Below, piece after piece: positions 20,101-28,403 of a stretch of DNA of 64,000 bases. The stretch covers positions 310,001 to 374,000 of the forward strand of contig CAIMLR010000002.1 in the NCBI GenBank assembly GCA_903842345.1, in the 5' to 3' direction. Both the position numbers and the translations under genes were made by a program. A model generated the notes under the pieces. That model was given only the letters and a program-made list of their open reading frames with translations, made no database searches and was not told the origin of the DNA. This DNA comes from an uncultured Myxococcales bacterium (GTDB lineage Bacteria > Myxococcota_A > UBA9042). The stretch's first letter is position 1, and each line of letters opens with the position of its first letter.

Positions 20101-20231
20101 ACGTGGCCAACGCTGGCTTCCACCAGATAGCCCGCGCCCAGGTACTTCTTGATCGTATTGGCCTTGGTTGGCGATTCCACGATCACCAGTGAAAGGCCCG
20201 TGCCGGTCCCGACTTTCTGCTTGCCTGCCAT
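17190..20231 (-). CDS. topA: DNA topoisomerase I with lysine/alanine-rich tail
   Basis: Type IA topoisomerase that relaxes negative supercoils. In 1013 residues: Toprim domain beginning SLVIVESPTKANTIKKYLG with acidic cluster DDDREGEAISWHL; the catalytic domain with active tyrosine in SGFITYMRTDS (near residue 333); then at least four C-terminal Topo_C-type repeats marked by GRFGPYLQLG, GRYGDYVKCG, GRFGRYVTDG and GRFGPYLTNG. The last 75 residues are a basic, histone-H1-like tail rich in K, A and P (KAAAAAKKPAAKKATKAPPK). The zinc-finger cysteines of the E. coli enzyme are absent, as in actinobacterial and many deltaproteobacterial TopA. The start codon abuts the dprA stop. Confidence 0.97.
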   Translation of the reverse strand: MAGKQKVGTGTGLSLVIVESPTKANTIKKYLGAGYLVEASVGHVRDLVTKKTDLPANDKRRAEPWVQYGVNIANHFEPLEEVYLVPPEKKRQVDSLKAALAQADTLYLATDDDREGEAISWHLLQVLNPKVPVKRLVFHEITKDAIQKALSETRELDEHLVSAQRTRRVVDRLYGWDVSEVLWRKIKPGLSAGRVQSVALRLLVERERARMAFISANFWDVLAKLKAEGQGFDATLQKLGDKRIATGKDFDDNTGLLTAKDTIILNGESARALCARIDGQPARVLTADVKPQTLRPAPPFTTSTLQQEANRKLRFNARQTMQVAQKLYESGFITYMRTDSVTLSDQAIQAARAVIGAQYGDKWLPPQPRRYQTKTANAQEAHEAIRPAGTQFPSQTEVERSLGRDAARLYELIWKRTIASQMPDAQVEQTTVDIAVLDATFRASGRTTRFAGFLRVYGEESDEADDDKKDEGDRTLPILKAGDVIGWDEKPNLEARGHDTRPPARLTDASLVKGLEEKGIGRPSTYAAILQNLIDKAYAFRKGNALVATFMGMAVTQMLERYMPHLVDYSFTAKMEDRLDAIARGEDQAGAYLRDFYEKGFVQGAKTRGLTEMLAEVRDQIDPVTASSVPIGKTDAGEDVVVRIGRFGTFLKVGERTANVPEDLAPDELTPAKALSLVEEKARGEAPLANDPESGLPIFVRTGRFGPYLQLGVAVKDAAEKPKMVSLSKGMVPERVTLETALLQLQLPRTLGKDAKSGEPIVAMVGRYGDYVKCGDESRTLPAGCFAATVSFDEAVNVLRQPKSVAGKVHLRDIGVRESDGKQISVWQGRFGRYVTDGTTNKTLPPTVDIETLKVSDVDAILAAAAEARAGKLIGVDPESKTEIRLIDGRFGPYLTNGATNASLERGVQKDEVTLEMAVDRLRDYGKPVKAKTKGRGGRTTGAAKTTKAAKPAKAAAAAKKPAAKKATKAPPKKDDSAMISARSASRAKAEPAEPEATALPVSRTGVVRRPRA

Positions 20232-21254
20232 TCACAACCTCGACGCCGTTGCCAGCGCGTACCAACTACCTGCGACCCGCTTCAGGCCGCCGTGAAGCGT
20301 CCAATTCAGAAGCGTAGCCGCCACTGCGGTGCGATCCGTTTGGGTCGTTGCCGCGAGCTCATCCACTGTCAGACCGTGCTCGCCGGCCTGCCGCAGTTCT
20401 GCGCGCAATCGCGCGACCAGACCGGCATCGCAGCCGGGAGGATCCCCTGGCGAAAGCCCGGGGGCCGGCGCGCCGGGTGCGTAGCATGGCCAAGCGGTGG
20501 CGACCGCGTCAAATGTTTGCTGTGGATTTGTCGCACAACCGGCTTTCGCGACCGGCCACAGCGGCAATTCTGCCGCCCGCTGCAGCAGCGCTTGCGGGTC
20601 GTGCATCAGCGCGCCAACGGCCTCGCGCAGCGGCGCGCCCGGCCAAAGCGCCCGTGCCCCGGCATAGAGCAGCGCGTGTGAGCCTGCGCTGTGCGGCGCG
20701 TCAGGCGACCATGGCACCGTGAACACCGGCACTTTCTGACGCCAAGCGCTGTTGGCGCAATGCAGCGTGCCACTTGGCCGGTCGGCGCAGACCGCGATCA
20801 CCGCGTCCACCATTTGCACCAGGAGATCATTGCGGGCGTGGAATCGGCCGCGGCTGTGCGCGTCGTCCGGCGCAACTTTGCTGCACAGGCTGCCGCCGCG
20901 TTCCACGATTTCCCGATACAGGTCGAGGTTCTCCTTGGGAAACGGCGCGTCGACGCTGGCGGGGACCACCGCGAGCGGGGCGATCCGCGTTTCGCCACCC
21001 ACCGCGAGCGCGCCGCGCAAAGCATGGGTATCGACGCCAAGTGCCCCGCCGCTCACCACGATGACGCCGAGTTCGGCGAGATCGCGGCCAAAGGCAAACG
21101 CGTGCTCCAGTTGCTGCGGCGTTGCCCGACGGCTGCCCACGACCGCAATGCGCAGCCGCTCCTGCGGCAGATCCGCGCCCAACCAGTAGAGGGGCCCGGG
21201 CAAGCTGCCGCGCCGCAACACGCTGCGCGGAGGTACGATTCGGCTTTGGCTCAT
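20232..21254 (-). CDS. dprA: DNA-processing protein DprA
   Basis: Loads RecA on incoming single-stranded DNA during natural transformation. The Rossmann-like core is present as IAVVGSRRATPQQLEHA (about residues 36-52) and VVSGGALGVDTHALRGAL (about 66-83), followed by FPKENLDLYREI and the region RNDLLVQMVDAVIAV. The C-terminal 65 residues form a winged-helix domain (LTVDELAATTQTDRTAVAATLL). The sequence departs from standard DprA (GGALGVDTHA instead of GGARGID.AAH) and the N-terminal SAM domain is short. Position directly upstream of topA is the common arrangement and supports the call. Confidence 0.88.
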   Translation of the reverse strand: MSQSRIVPPRSVLRRGSLPGPLYWLGADLPQERLRIAVVGSRRATPQQLEHAFAFGRDLAELGVIVVSGGALGVDTHALRGALAVGGETRIAPLAVVPASVDAPFPKENLDLYREIVERGGSLCSKVAPDDAHSRGRFHARNDLLVQMVDAVIAVCADRPSGTLHCANSAWRQKVPVFTVPWSPDAPHSAGSHALLYAGARALWPGAPLREAVGALMHDPQALLQRAAELPLWPVAKAGCATNPQQTFDAVATAWPCYAPGAPAPGLSPGDPPGCDAGLVARLRAELRQAGEHGLTVDELAATTQTDRTAVAATLLNWTLHGGLKRVAGSWYALATASRL

Positions 21255-21332
21255 GGCAGTTCCCGTCGGGCGATTGGGCCTCAGACAGGTATTCGGCGAT
21301 TGGCGGGTTTTGCCGCGGCCATTTTGGCCCGA

Positions 21333-22664
21333 TCAGGCGATTTTTTGCAGACGCGCGGCAAAAAAGCCGTCGACCCCGCCGCGGACGGTCGCCGAGACCA
21401 TATCGCCGTGATCATCCAGCCAGCCCGTCAGCCACGGACTGTCGCCGGGAAAACGCTGAAAATCGGGGTGCTGCGCGAGGAAATCGGCGATCTGCTGCGG
21501 TCCTTCCTCTTCAGTGAACGAGCACACCGCGTACAACAGCACGCCGCCGGGCCGCAGCCACTTCGCCGCCTGCCGCAACAGCCGCGACTGCAGGTCGGCC
21601 ATCCGCAGGATATCCGCCGCCATCCGCCGGTGCCGCAGCTCGGGTCGCCGCCGCAGGGTGCCCAGCGCGGTACACGGCGCGTCCAGCAGGATCGCGTCAA
21701 AAGAGCCCGGCGCGATCCCGAGGTCCTTTGTCGCGTCGCCCGTGATCGTCGCGGCGAGCGGATGGCCGATTTGCGTGCACAACTGCACCGCGTGCAGGAG
21801 CTTGTCGCCGTTCTGGTCGATCGCCGTGACTTCTGCGCCGGTGTGCACAAGCCGCGCGGACTTGACGCCATGGCCCGCGGCGATGTCCGCGACGCGCTTG
21901 CTCGGCTGCGTGACGACCCACTCGGCCAGCCATTCCACGACCGCTGCGCTCGCGGCGTCCTGTGCCAACGCCCGGCGTGCGGCAAAGACCTGCGATTGCA
22001 GGAATTTGCCGTCGGCCGCCTTGCCTACGCCGGGCACGGACAACCCATCAAGCGGCGCGATCGCCACGCCTTCAGCCGCCAGGTCGGCGATGAGCCGCTC
22101 GCCATCGCCGTCGAGCGCGTGGACAAACAGCGGCGCTGGCTGCGACAGCGCGCGCTCCAGCGTCGCCGGGTCCACACCCGTGCGCTGCGCCCACGCCTGC
22201 ACGCGGCGCGCCAGCCAGTCCGGCAAGTCGTGATCGTCGGGGCGATCGCCGCCAATCATCCGCTGACTCAGCGACCGCAGCACGGCGTGGACAAAGCCAA
22301 TCTGCTTGTGCGGCAGGACGCGCTTGGCGGTCTCCACGGTGGCGTGAACGGCTGCGTGCGGCGGAACACGCATGTCAGCCAACTGCACCGCACCCAGCCG
22401 GAGAATGGCCAGCGTCGGTTCTTCCAGATCGTACAGGCCCTGCCGGCAGGACATTTCCAGCCAGCGATCCAGCGCCCGGCGCCGCCGCAGCACGCCGTAG
22501 ACAAGCTCCGTGCAAAGGCCGCGATCCGGCCCAGCAAGCGGCGGATGGAGATCCAGCACTTCGCGCAGCGCAGCCTGGCTGCCGAGGTTATCTTGCTCAA
22601 TCATCACAAGCGCTTGGGCAGCGCGTAGTCGCGGGTCGGCGAGGTTCTTGGGCCGGTCTGACAT
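21333..22664 (-). CDS. rsmB: 16S rRNA (cytosine-967-C5)-methyltransferase RsmB
   Basis: Makes m5C967 in 16S rRNA. The 443 residues start with a NusB-like RNA-binding domain (PRLRAAQALVMIEQDN ... TELVYGVLRRRRALDRWL), followed by the Rossmann methyltransferase domain: SAM site VADIAAGHGVKS (diverged from the usual DxCAAPGGKT), motif IV DAPCTALGTLRRRPELRHR with one cysteine, and motif VI YAVCSFTEEEG with the catalytic cysteine. Start is the ATG at 22664, where homology begins; the frame continues upstream only as antisense to other sequence. It is 137 bases downstream of the HTH gene on the same strand. Confidence 0.94.
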   Translation of the reverse strand: MSDRPKNLADPRLRAAQALVMIEQDNLGSQAALREVLDLHPPLAGPDRGLCTELVYGVLRRRRALDRWLEMSCRQGLYDLEEPTLAILRLGAVQLADMRVPPHAAVHATVETAKRVLPHKQIGFVHAVLRSLSQRMIGGDRPDDHDLPDWLARRVQAWAQRTGVDPATLERALSQPAPLFVHALDGDGERLIADLAAEGVAIAPLDGLSVPGVGKAADGKFLQSQVFAARRALAQDAASAAVVEWLAEWVVTQPSKRVADIAAGHGVKSARLVHTGAEVTAIDQNGDKLLHAVQLCTQIGHPLAATITGDATKDLGIAPGSFDAILLDAPCTALGTLRRRPELRHRRMAADILRMADLQSRLLRQAAKWLRPGGVLLYAVCSFTEEEGPQQIADFLAQHPDFQRFPGDSPWLTGWLDDHGDMVSATVRGGVDGFFAARLQKIA

Positions 22665-22801
22665 CTGGGTTCGCCTGCGCTGCGCCCCGAATGCTGGGGC
22701 GCGCGCATGGTCGACGCCGCGGGCGTTTCCGTCAAACGTCCTGGCGATCCCGGCGCACTTTGTTGTGCCCTCCGTGTGGCGCAAGCGCTGCCAGACTGCG
22801 G

Positions 22802-23635
22802 CTACACGGGCCAGACCGCCTGTGCCGCCAGCAATCCCAGATGCCGCGCGCGCACAAGCACCGCCTCGGGCGACCGCGCCAGTGCCGTGGCCAGTTCCGC
22901 GAGCGTCGTCGTTCCTGCGTGCCCGGATCGCACGATGACGTCCTCCGCGTGCGACCACGCCTTGCCGTGATGGGCCGGCAGCGGCGGCCGTTTACCGACC
23001 GGTCGCGGCTGCCATTGGCCGCGGAGCGCCAGGGCGATCGCCACTTTGCCGCGCGTCGTCTCGCTGCGCGCCTGCGCCCGCCGCAGGTTGAACCAGGCGT
23101 TGGGGCCGTCCAGCAGCGCATTCACCTGACTGATTTCGGCATCGCTCAGCCAAGGCGCCGCGTCCGGCTCCGGCTGGGCCGCCAGGAACGCGGCGATGTG
23201 CATCTCCAGCGTTGCCGGATGCAGGCCGGTCGCCCGCACCAGTTGCGGCATCGACAAACGCGCCGCCAGAAGCGCCGGCAGGTCAATCGCCCCGTTTGCC
23301 GCCCGCGGCGCCGACGCCGGTTCGCCGATCGGATGCGCGGCATTCCATCGCGTCGCTGCGACCAGCCGAACTGCGGCCACGGACACCTGGAGTTCATCGG
23401 CCAGTTGCGCCATCGTCGGCGGCGCCGCGCGTTCCAGGGCGCCGGCGATTGCCGCGGCCTCATCTGGCGCGACCCACGGCGCCGCGTCGGTCCGCCCGGT
23501 CCGTCGCAGCCAGCGCAGCAGCGCCTGGACCACCGCGCCCGTCGGCTTGCCCGTTTGTGCCGCCATCTCCGCGACCGTCGTTCCCACGGCGGCCATCTCC
23601 GCCACCTGCTTGGCCAACTTCGTCTCGTTCTCCAT
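22802..23635 (-). CDS. Protein made of successive helix-turn-helix-like segments, unrecognised
   Basis: I do not recognise this 277-residue protein. It is built of several HTH-like helical segments: KLAKQVAEMAAVGTTVAEMAAQ, PPTMAQLADELQVSVAAVRLV, SMPQLVRATGLHPATLEMHI, and at the C-terminus KAWSHAEDVIVRSGHAG with TTLAELATALARSPEAVLVRA, the last resembling a Myb/SANT-like DNA-binding segment. Alanine-rich, proline-containing linkers separate them. No membrane or catalytic motif is seen, so a DNA-binding or regulatory role is likely but inferred. The start is the ATG with GGAG six bases upstream; the frame is open 47 codons further up. It is followed by rsmB and diverges from the flippase-like gene 225 bases away. 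Confidence 0.72.
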   Translation of the reverse strand: MENETKLAKQVAEMAAVGTTVAEMAAQTGKPTGAVVQALLRWLRRTGRTDAAPWVAPDEAAAIAGALERAAPPTMAQLADELQVSVAAVRLVAATRWNAAHPIGEPASAPRAANGAIDLPALLAARLSMPQLVRATGLHPATLEMHIAAFLAAQPEPDAAPWLSDAEISQVNALLDGPNAWFNLRRAQARSETTRGKVAIALALRGQWQPRPVGKRPPLPAHHGKAWSHAEDVIVRSGHAGTTTLAELATALARSPEAVLVRARHLGLLAAQAVWPV

Positions 23636-23860
23636 CGGAATCTCCGCCCAGCGGGCCAGAAATCGGCCCGACACTTGGTATTCGCGCGCTGACGGTTTTT
23701 GCCGCGCCACCGCCGCAAAATAGTGGGGCGATTGCCGCACTGGCGCTTCCACGCTGCGGTTTGGGCGTTGCCGCATCGTGTGTTAGCCTAGCGATCGCGC
23801 TTGCGCCTGCGTCCAGCAACCGCAGCGGCGCGTTCGTTCACATCCAGCCTTTGCGAGACC

Positions 23861-24835
23861 ATGGCCACTTCCACCCGCGACCGTCTCCGTCAAATCGTGC
23901 CGTTCGTCGGCGCCGCGGCGCTGCTCGGCTATTTTTTCTGGTCGACCGATTGGCAGAAATTTGCCGCAGCCTTGAAGTACGCGGATTTGTTCCGCTACAC
24001 CGTCGTGATCCTGACGACAACCGTGCTGGTCTGGCTCTACGACGCCTTCTGCCTCACGTGGCTTGTCGGCCGAACGCTGCGCGATCGCGGCCGGGTCCTG
24101 TCGTGGCGGACGTTCCTGCCGATCAAGGCCGCGAGCTACTACATCAACCTCATCAATTACCACGCAGCGACGCTGGCGATGGCCTGGCTGGTCGGCAAGC
24201 GCAAAAACGTTTCGTTCCTGGAGGCGACGGCGTCCCTGGCGCTGCTTTCCTACCTCGATCTCATCGTCGTTGCCGGCATGGTCGCGGTCGGTCTGATGCT
24301 GGCGCCCGACGTGGTGGCGGCGCAGCCTGGCCTGCAGGGCTGGCTTCAGGGCGTGACCGCGGTTGTCTTTGTCGGTGCGGTGACGAGCGTCCTGCTGCTG
24401 CAGTCCAACTGGAAGCTGCCGCTGCTCGTGCAACTGCGCACGCTGCCGGTGCTCCGGCCGTTGGCGTCGCTCAAGCCCGGCGCGATGCTGATCGGAATTG
24501 CGCTGCGGACGGGGCTCATCGTCGCCTACGTCGCGATCAACATGCAGCTGATGCTGTGCTTTGGGATGCAGCCGACGTGGGGCCGGATGTTCGTCGTCAT
24601 GCCGATCCTGACCATCATCGGCACTGTGCCGATCTCCGTCAGCGGTCTGGGTACCACGCAGGTGCCGATGCGCACGCTGTACGCCCCGTTCGTCGTCGAT
24701 GGTCGCGATCCGTCGCCCGTGATCGACGCGTTTTCCACGTCGATGATCATCGGCTTTGTCGTGGTGCGGCTGCTCCTGGCCTTGCCGTATTTGCGTGGCA
24801 TTCTGGCGGAACTGCGCGAGAAGAAGATCGCCTGA
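23861..24835 (+). CDS. YbhN/UPF0104-type membrane protein (LPG-synthase TM-domain family)
   Basis: A 324-residue integral membrane protein like YbhN/AglD2, the transmembrane part of lysyl-phosphatidylglycerol synthases that occurs alone in many bacteria and is proposed to move lipids. About seven or eight hydrophobic segments are visible, starting with IVPFVGAAALLGYFFW and VILTTTVLVWLYDAF. Conserved family features include the polar IKAASYYINLINYHAA region near residue 95 and ISVSGLGTTQVPM near residue 260, where the family has its SxGGLGxxE-type motif. It stops 10 bases before a lipoprotein gene with a strong ribosome-binding site, so the two are probably cotranscribed. Confidence 0.82.
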   Translation: MATSTRDRLRQIVPFVGAAALLGYFFWSTDWQKFAAALKYADLFRYTVVILTTTVLVWLYDAFCLTWLVGRTLRDRGRVLSWRTFLPIKAASYYINLINYHAATLAMAWLVGKRKNVSFLEATASLALLSYLDLIVVAGMVAVGLMLAPDVVAAQPGLQGWLQGVTAVVFVGAVTSVLLLQSNWKLPLLVQLRTLPVLRPLASLKPGAMLIGIALRTGLIVAYVAINMQLMLCFGMQPTWGRMFVVMPILTIIGTVPISVSGLGTTQVPMRTLYAPFVVDGRDPSPVIDAFSTSMIIGFVVVRLLLALPYLRGILAELREKKIA

Positions 24836-24845
24836 CGGAGGCTGC

Positions 24846-26498
24846 ATGCGCGGCGCACGCTGGTTGAGTGGCTTGGGTTTCATCCTGATCAGTTGCGGCA
24901 GCACGCCCACCCCGGTCGTTGGCGACGGCGGCAGCAGCGGCACCGCGACCGACGCCACCGCGATCGACGCCGGGACAGACGACGCCGCCAACGTGGGCGC
25001 CGACAGCAGCGGCAGCGACGCCGTGAGCATCGGTCCGTGCAACCCGGGCTTCCAGGTCGACGGCCAGAACGCCGGCTGGCAGAACGGCGCGGGCTGCGGT
25101 GAATACGCCACGACCGGCAGCGTCCAGGGCATGAATGGCACTTATTACGCGGCGCGGCCCGCAGTCGGCGCACTGCAGTTCTTTGCCGACTGGAGTTGGC
25201 GCAGCGACGGTGATCTCTGCGGCGCCATGTTCAGCCGCGCGCGGTTCTCGACCGGCAACGGCAAGCAGCATTGGCAGATCCAGATCTTCGCTGACAAACA
25301 CAACGAGACGCTGCGCAACGGCGTGGCGTGGACCGGCGCGCATCAGGCGGGCTACAGCTTTGGCGCGTCGGCGACTCAGAGCCAGCCGCATCCGCAGTTC
25401 GAATTTCGTCTGGACGCCGTGCCGGTGGGGCAGATCGCCCTCTTGCTGCACGGTCCGGACAAAGCGGCCAACCTGAAAGATGACCCCGCGACGCAGCCGG
25501 GGTGCGCGCAGCCGGGGAAGGCGCTGGTGCTGGAGCCGACGGTGCTGGTGGCGCAGATGTCCGCGACGGGCCTGACGTCGCTCTCGCCCGCGCAGGCGCT
25601 GATCGCGGTGACGGTGGACAAGCCGCAGACGGCGGTCGATGAGATCGTGACGGTTTGGGGCGCGTTCTTTGGCACGACAGCGGGTACGGCGACGGTCAAC
25701 GATGTGCCGGCGCAGGTCGTCGATTGGCAGCCGGGCGCGGTCAAGCTGAAGATGCCGATGCTGGCGGCGGCTGAGGGCAAGATCGTGCTGACCACCGCCG
25801 ATGGCAAGGCCAGCAACCCGCTGTTTGTCGCGGTCAAGGCGCCGCCCGATCCCGCACAGTGCCAGGGCAAGAATCCCGGCACGCCGTGCGACGACGGCCT
25901 GAGCTGCACCAAGAATGACACGTGCAAGGCCGGCAAGTGCGCCGGTTTGGACACGTGCCTCGCCAGCAGCCCGTGCGCGGCCGCGACGTGCAGCGCCGGC
26001 AGCGACTGCGTCGAATCGCCGATGGGCGCCGGCATGCCCTGCGCGGGCGGCAAATGCACCGGGTTTTGCAGCGCCGCGGGCGTGTGCACGGTCGACAGCA
26101 ACGTCCTTGCCTGCGACGACAGCAACCCGTGCACGCAGGAAATCTGCAACGCGTCCGGCTGCGCCCATAGCGCCATCAGCGACGGCACGATGTGCGACGA
26201 CGCCAACGTCTGCACGGAGAACGACGCCTGCAAGGCGGCCCTGTGCGCGGGCAGCGCCAAGGACTGCAACGACAACGACGCGTGCACCGTGGACAAGTGC
26301 GAGGCCGGCAAGGGCTGCGTCTACCCGACCGCGTGCGACGACGGCAACCCGTGCACGATTGACAGCTGCCAGGCCGGCAAGTGCGCCACCACCAATCTGG
26401 CGGACACGACCGGCTGCGATGATCTGGATCCGTGCACGACCAACGGCCACTGTTCCGGCGGCAAGTGCTTGAGTACGCCGGTGCCGGGCTGCAAGTAG
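24846..26498 (+). CDS. Lipoprotein with IPT/TIG domain and cysteine-rich CDDGNACT-type repeats
   Basis: A 550-residue secreted lipoprotein. The signal peptide ends in lipobox LISC with Cys17; a Ser/Asp/Ala-rich tether (residues about 18-60) follows. Residues 60-220 contain one aromatic-rich domain (FFADWSWRSDGDLC ... HWQIQIFADKHNE). Next comes an Ig-like IPT/TIG domain (about 235-330: TVTVWGAFFG-like strand, TVNDVPAQVVDW). From residue 335 on there are about five cysteine-rich units such as CDDGNPCTIDSC and CNDNDACTVDKC. The ATG has GGAGG four bases before it. The same repeat family makes up most of the giant lipoprotein at 50492-58630. A surface-exposed role is likely; the ligand is unknown. 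A short hairpin (GTCGA/TCGAC, 26499-26523) lies between it and the converging anti-sigma gene. Confidence 0.85.
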   Translation: MRGARWLSGLGFILISCGSTPTPVVGDGGSSGTATDATAIDAGTDDAANVGADSSGSDAVSIGPCNPGFQVDGQNAGWQNGAGCGEYATTGSVQGMNGTYYAARPAVGALQFFADWSWRSDGDLCGAMFSRARFSTGNGKQHWQIQIFADKHNETLRNGVAWTGAHQAGYSFGASATQSQPHPQFEFRLDAVPVGQIALLLHGPDKAANLKDDPATQPGCAQPGKALVLEPTVLVAQMSATGLTSLSPAQALIAVTVDKPQTAVDEIVTVWGAFFGTTAGTATVNDVPAQVVDWQPGAVKLKMPMLAAAEGKIVLTTADGKASNPLFVAVKAPPDPAQCQGKNPGTPCDDGLSCTKNDTCKAGKCAGLDTCLASSPCAAATCSAGSDCVESPMGAGMPCAGGKCTGFCSAAGVCTVDSNVLACDDSNPCTQEICNASGCAHSAISDGTMCDDANVCTENDACKAALCAGSAKDCNDNDACTVDKCEAGKGCVYPTACDDGNPCTIDSCQAGKCATTNLADTTGCDDLDPCTTNGHCSGGKCLSTPVPGCK

Positions 26499-26524
26499 GT
26501 CGAGCGGATCCGCAGGATTCGACG

Positions 26525-27616
26525 CTAGAGCCAAGTCGCCTTGGGCACCAGCGGCAGGAGCGCGGACGCCGACAGTTCGCTCACCAGCGTGAGCACGCGG
26601 TCACGGGACACGACGTGCAGCAGGTGCAGGCCCGCGCGCTGGTCCAGCAGTACGCCGGAATCGTGGTTGTCCGGCGCGGTCGCCGCCACTTCCGGATCGT
26701 CGACGTCGGCCACTTTGGCGCGGCTGAACACGGTCAGCGGCGTGCCATAGGCGCGGTAGCTGTAAATCACCACGAGCTGCGGTCCGAGCACGGCCAGCCG
26801 CGCGCCGAGCAGCTCGACGCCCGCGCCTTCTGACAGCGGCAGCGGCGGCACCATGGCCGGCGCACCGTTCACGGTCGGCATCCGCTGGGCGAGGTAGCGC
26901 TGCACCTTGGTCGCGGGGCCGCCCACTTCCGGCGGCAACTGCGCGGCGTGGACGCGCGCCATCGTGCGCAGGCTGGCATCCGAGCGCACGGCGCCAAACG
27001 GGCTGCGGTCGACCAGCGAGGACGGCTGGATCGCCCCCCGCAGCACTTCACCCGAGTCATTGGCGTTGGCGGAAACCAGCTGCAAGCCGCCCGCAGCCGG
27101 ATTGCTGTGTACCGACTGGCCGCGGTTCAGGTTCTGCGGCGGCTGCGGCGCTTGCATCGCCACGAGCGGCATGCGGTTGAGCAGGGCCGGCGCGTGGGCG
27201 AGTTGCTGTTGGGCCTTGTTCAAGGGCGTCGCTTGCGCCACGACGACCGGCGAGCGCCCGGCTTGCGCAACGACGATCTGCGCGTGCGGCTTGGTCGACG
27301 ACACGCGCCATTGCCAGCCGACAATCGCGACCGTCACCGAGGCCGCGATCGCCATCGGCACGACGACCGTCGTCACCGATCGGCGCTGTTGCACGCAATC
27401 CATGCGCGCCTGCAGCCGCAGCTTCAGATCTGCGCACGGCGCCTCAACCGCGCCCAGCTTGGCACGCACCATGTCGCGAAACAGCGCGTCGCGCTCGACG
27501 GCCTCGCGACACGGCGGACACATCCGCACGTGGGTCTCGAATTCCCCCCGCTCGCGGCCGTCAAACTCCGCGTCGAGGTATGTGTAGGCGAATTTCTGCA
27601 CGTCCTGACAGTTCAT
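26525..27616 (-). CDS. Anti-sigma factor with zf-HC2 zinc finger and large extracytoplasmic part
   Basis: A 363-residue partner for the ECF sigma factor encoded just upstream. The N-terminus has the ZAS signature: MNCQDVQKFAYTYLD with the H-x3-C-x2-C motif HVRMCPPC near residue 33. A single membrane-spanning segment follows at about residues 85-107 (VVVPMAIAASVTVAIVGW). The remaining 250 residues, predicted outside the membrane, are low in recognisable motifs, with a compact last domain (LGARLAVLGPQLVVIYSYR). Start: ATG with AGGGG six bases upstream. The 42-base spacing after the sigma gene and the family architecture support sequestration of that sigma factor until an envelope signal. Confidence 0.86.
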   Translation of the reverse strand: MNCQDVQKFAYTYLDAEFDGRERGEFETHVRMCPPCREAVERDALFRDMVRAKLGAVEAPCADLKLRLQARMDCVQQRRSVTTVVVPMAIAASVTVAIVGWQWRVSSTKPHAQIVVAQAGRSPVVVAQATPLNKAQQQLAHAPALLNRMPLVAMQAPQPPQNLNRGQSVHSNPAAGGLQLVSANANDSGEVLRGAIQPSSLVDRSPFGAVRSDASLRTMARVHAAQLPPEVGGPATKVQRYLAQRMPTVNGAPAMVPPLPLSEGAGVELLGARLAVLGPQLVVIYSYRAYGTPLTVFSRAKVADVDDPEVAATAPDNHDSGVLLDQRAGLHLLHVVSRDRVLTLVSELSASALLPLVPKATWL

Positions 27617-27658
27617 CGCACGCCCCTTAGCCCCCAAGATCCACTGACTTCCCTTGGA

Positions 27659-28303
27659 CTAACCGACCTTCTTGGCGCGCATCCGGAACGCATCCAGATC
27701 CGCCACGCCTTCTTCCGCCACGGGCGGCTTCGTCACGATGCCCTCCTGGATGGCATGCGTCAGCAGGCGCTTCTGCATCGCCTTGCGGGCCCGGAACAGG
27801 CGGCTCATCACCGTGCCGACCGGGCAATCGACCACTTCCGCGATCTCCTTGTAGGAGAAGTCGTGGAGATCGGCCAGCAGCAGCACCGTGCGGAATTCCG
27901 GCGGCAGGGCATCCAGCGCTTCAGTCACGTGCTTGGACACCACGCCGTCGAGCAGCTGCATGTCGATCGGCCGGTAAATGCCGCGATCCTGCGCGCTCTC
28001 CGCCATGGCGAGCTCCAGCTCGGGCATCTCGGAATCGATCGGGTTGTGGCGCTTGCGACTGCGCCGCAGGTTGAAAAACGTGTTGGTCAGGATGCGGAAC
28101 AGCCAAGCGCGGCAGTTGGTGCCGGGCTGGTACGACGCGAAGTTGTTCAGCGCCTTGATGTAGGTTTCCTGCACCAGGTCATCGGCGTCCGCGCCGTCGC
28201 GACAGAGATGCAGCGCGTAAGCGTGCAGCGCGTCCAGATGCGGCAGGGCCTCGCGCTCAAAGGCGTCGCGCTGGCGTTTTTGGCTGGAAAACAGACTGAT
28301 CAT
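27659..28303 (-). CDS. ECF-family RNA polymerase sigma factor
   Basis: A 214-residue extracytoplasmic-function sigma factor. Region 2 is FEREALPHLDALHAYALHLC with DADDLVQETYIKAL and CRAWLFRILTNTFFNLRR. Region 4 is LPPEFRTVLLLADLHDFSY and EIAEVVDCPVGTVMSRLFRA. It lacks regions 1.1 and 3, as expected for the class. The ATG at 28303 is preceded by GGAGGACCTTC, a strong ribosome-binding site; the frame is open 32 codons further up without homology. The downstream zf-HC2 protein is its probable anti-sigma factor. The 100 bases upstream would hold the promoter, possibly autoregulated; I cannot assign the motif. Confidence 0.94.
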   Translation of the reverse strand: MISLFSSQKRQRDAFEREALPHLDALHAYALHLCRDGADADDLVQETYIKALNNFASYQPGTNCRAWLFRILTNTFFNLRRSRKRHNPIDSEMPELELAMAESAQDRGIYRPIDMQLLDGVVSKHVTEALDALPPEFRTVLLLADLHDFSYKEIAEVVDCPVGTVMSRLFRARKAMQKRLLTHAIQEGIVTKPPVAEEGVADLDAFRMRAKKVG

Positions 28304-28403
28304 GAAGGTCCTCCGGAGTGTCAGGCTACGAAGCCCGCACCTTGTATGCAACGCACGGGTCGCAGATTCTATTCCGGACAAAAAAGGACCGTATTCCACA
28401 TTG

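Noticed and set aside
17802-20192. 796-codon plus-strand open frame opposite topA
   Set aside because: Shadow of topA caused by codon bias; residues are His/Arg/Leu-rich and without domain features.
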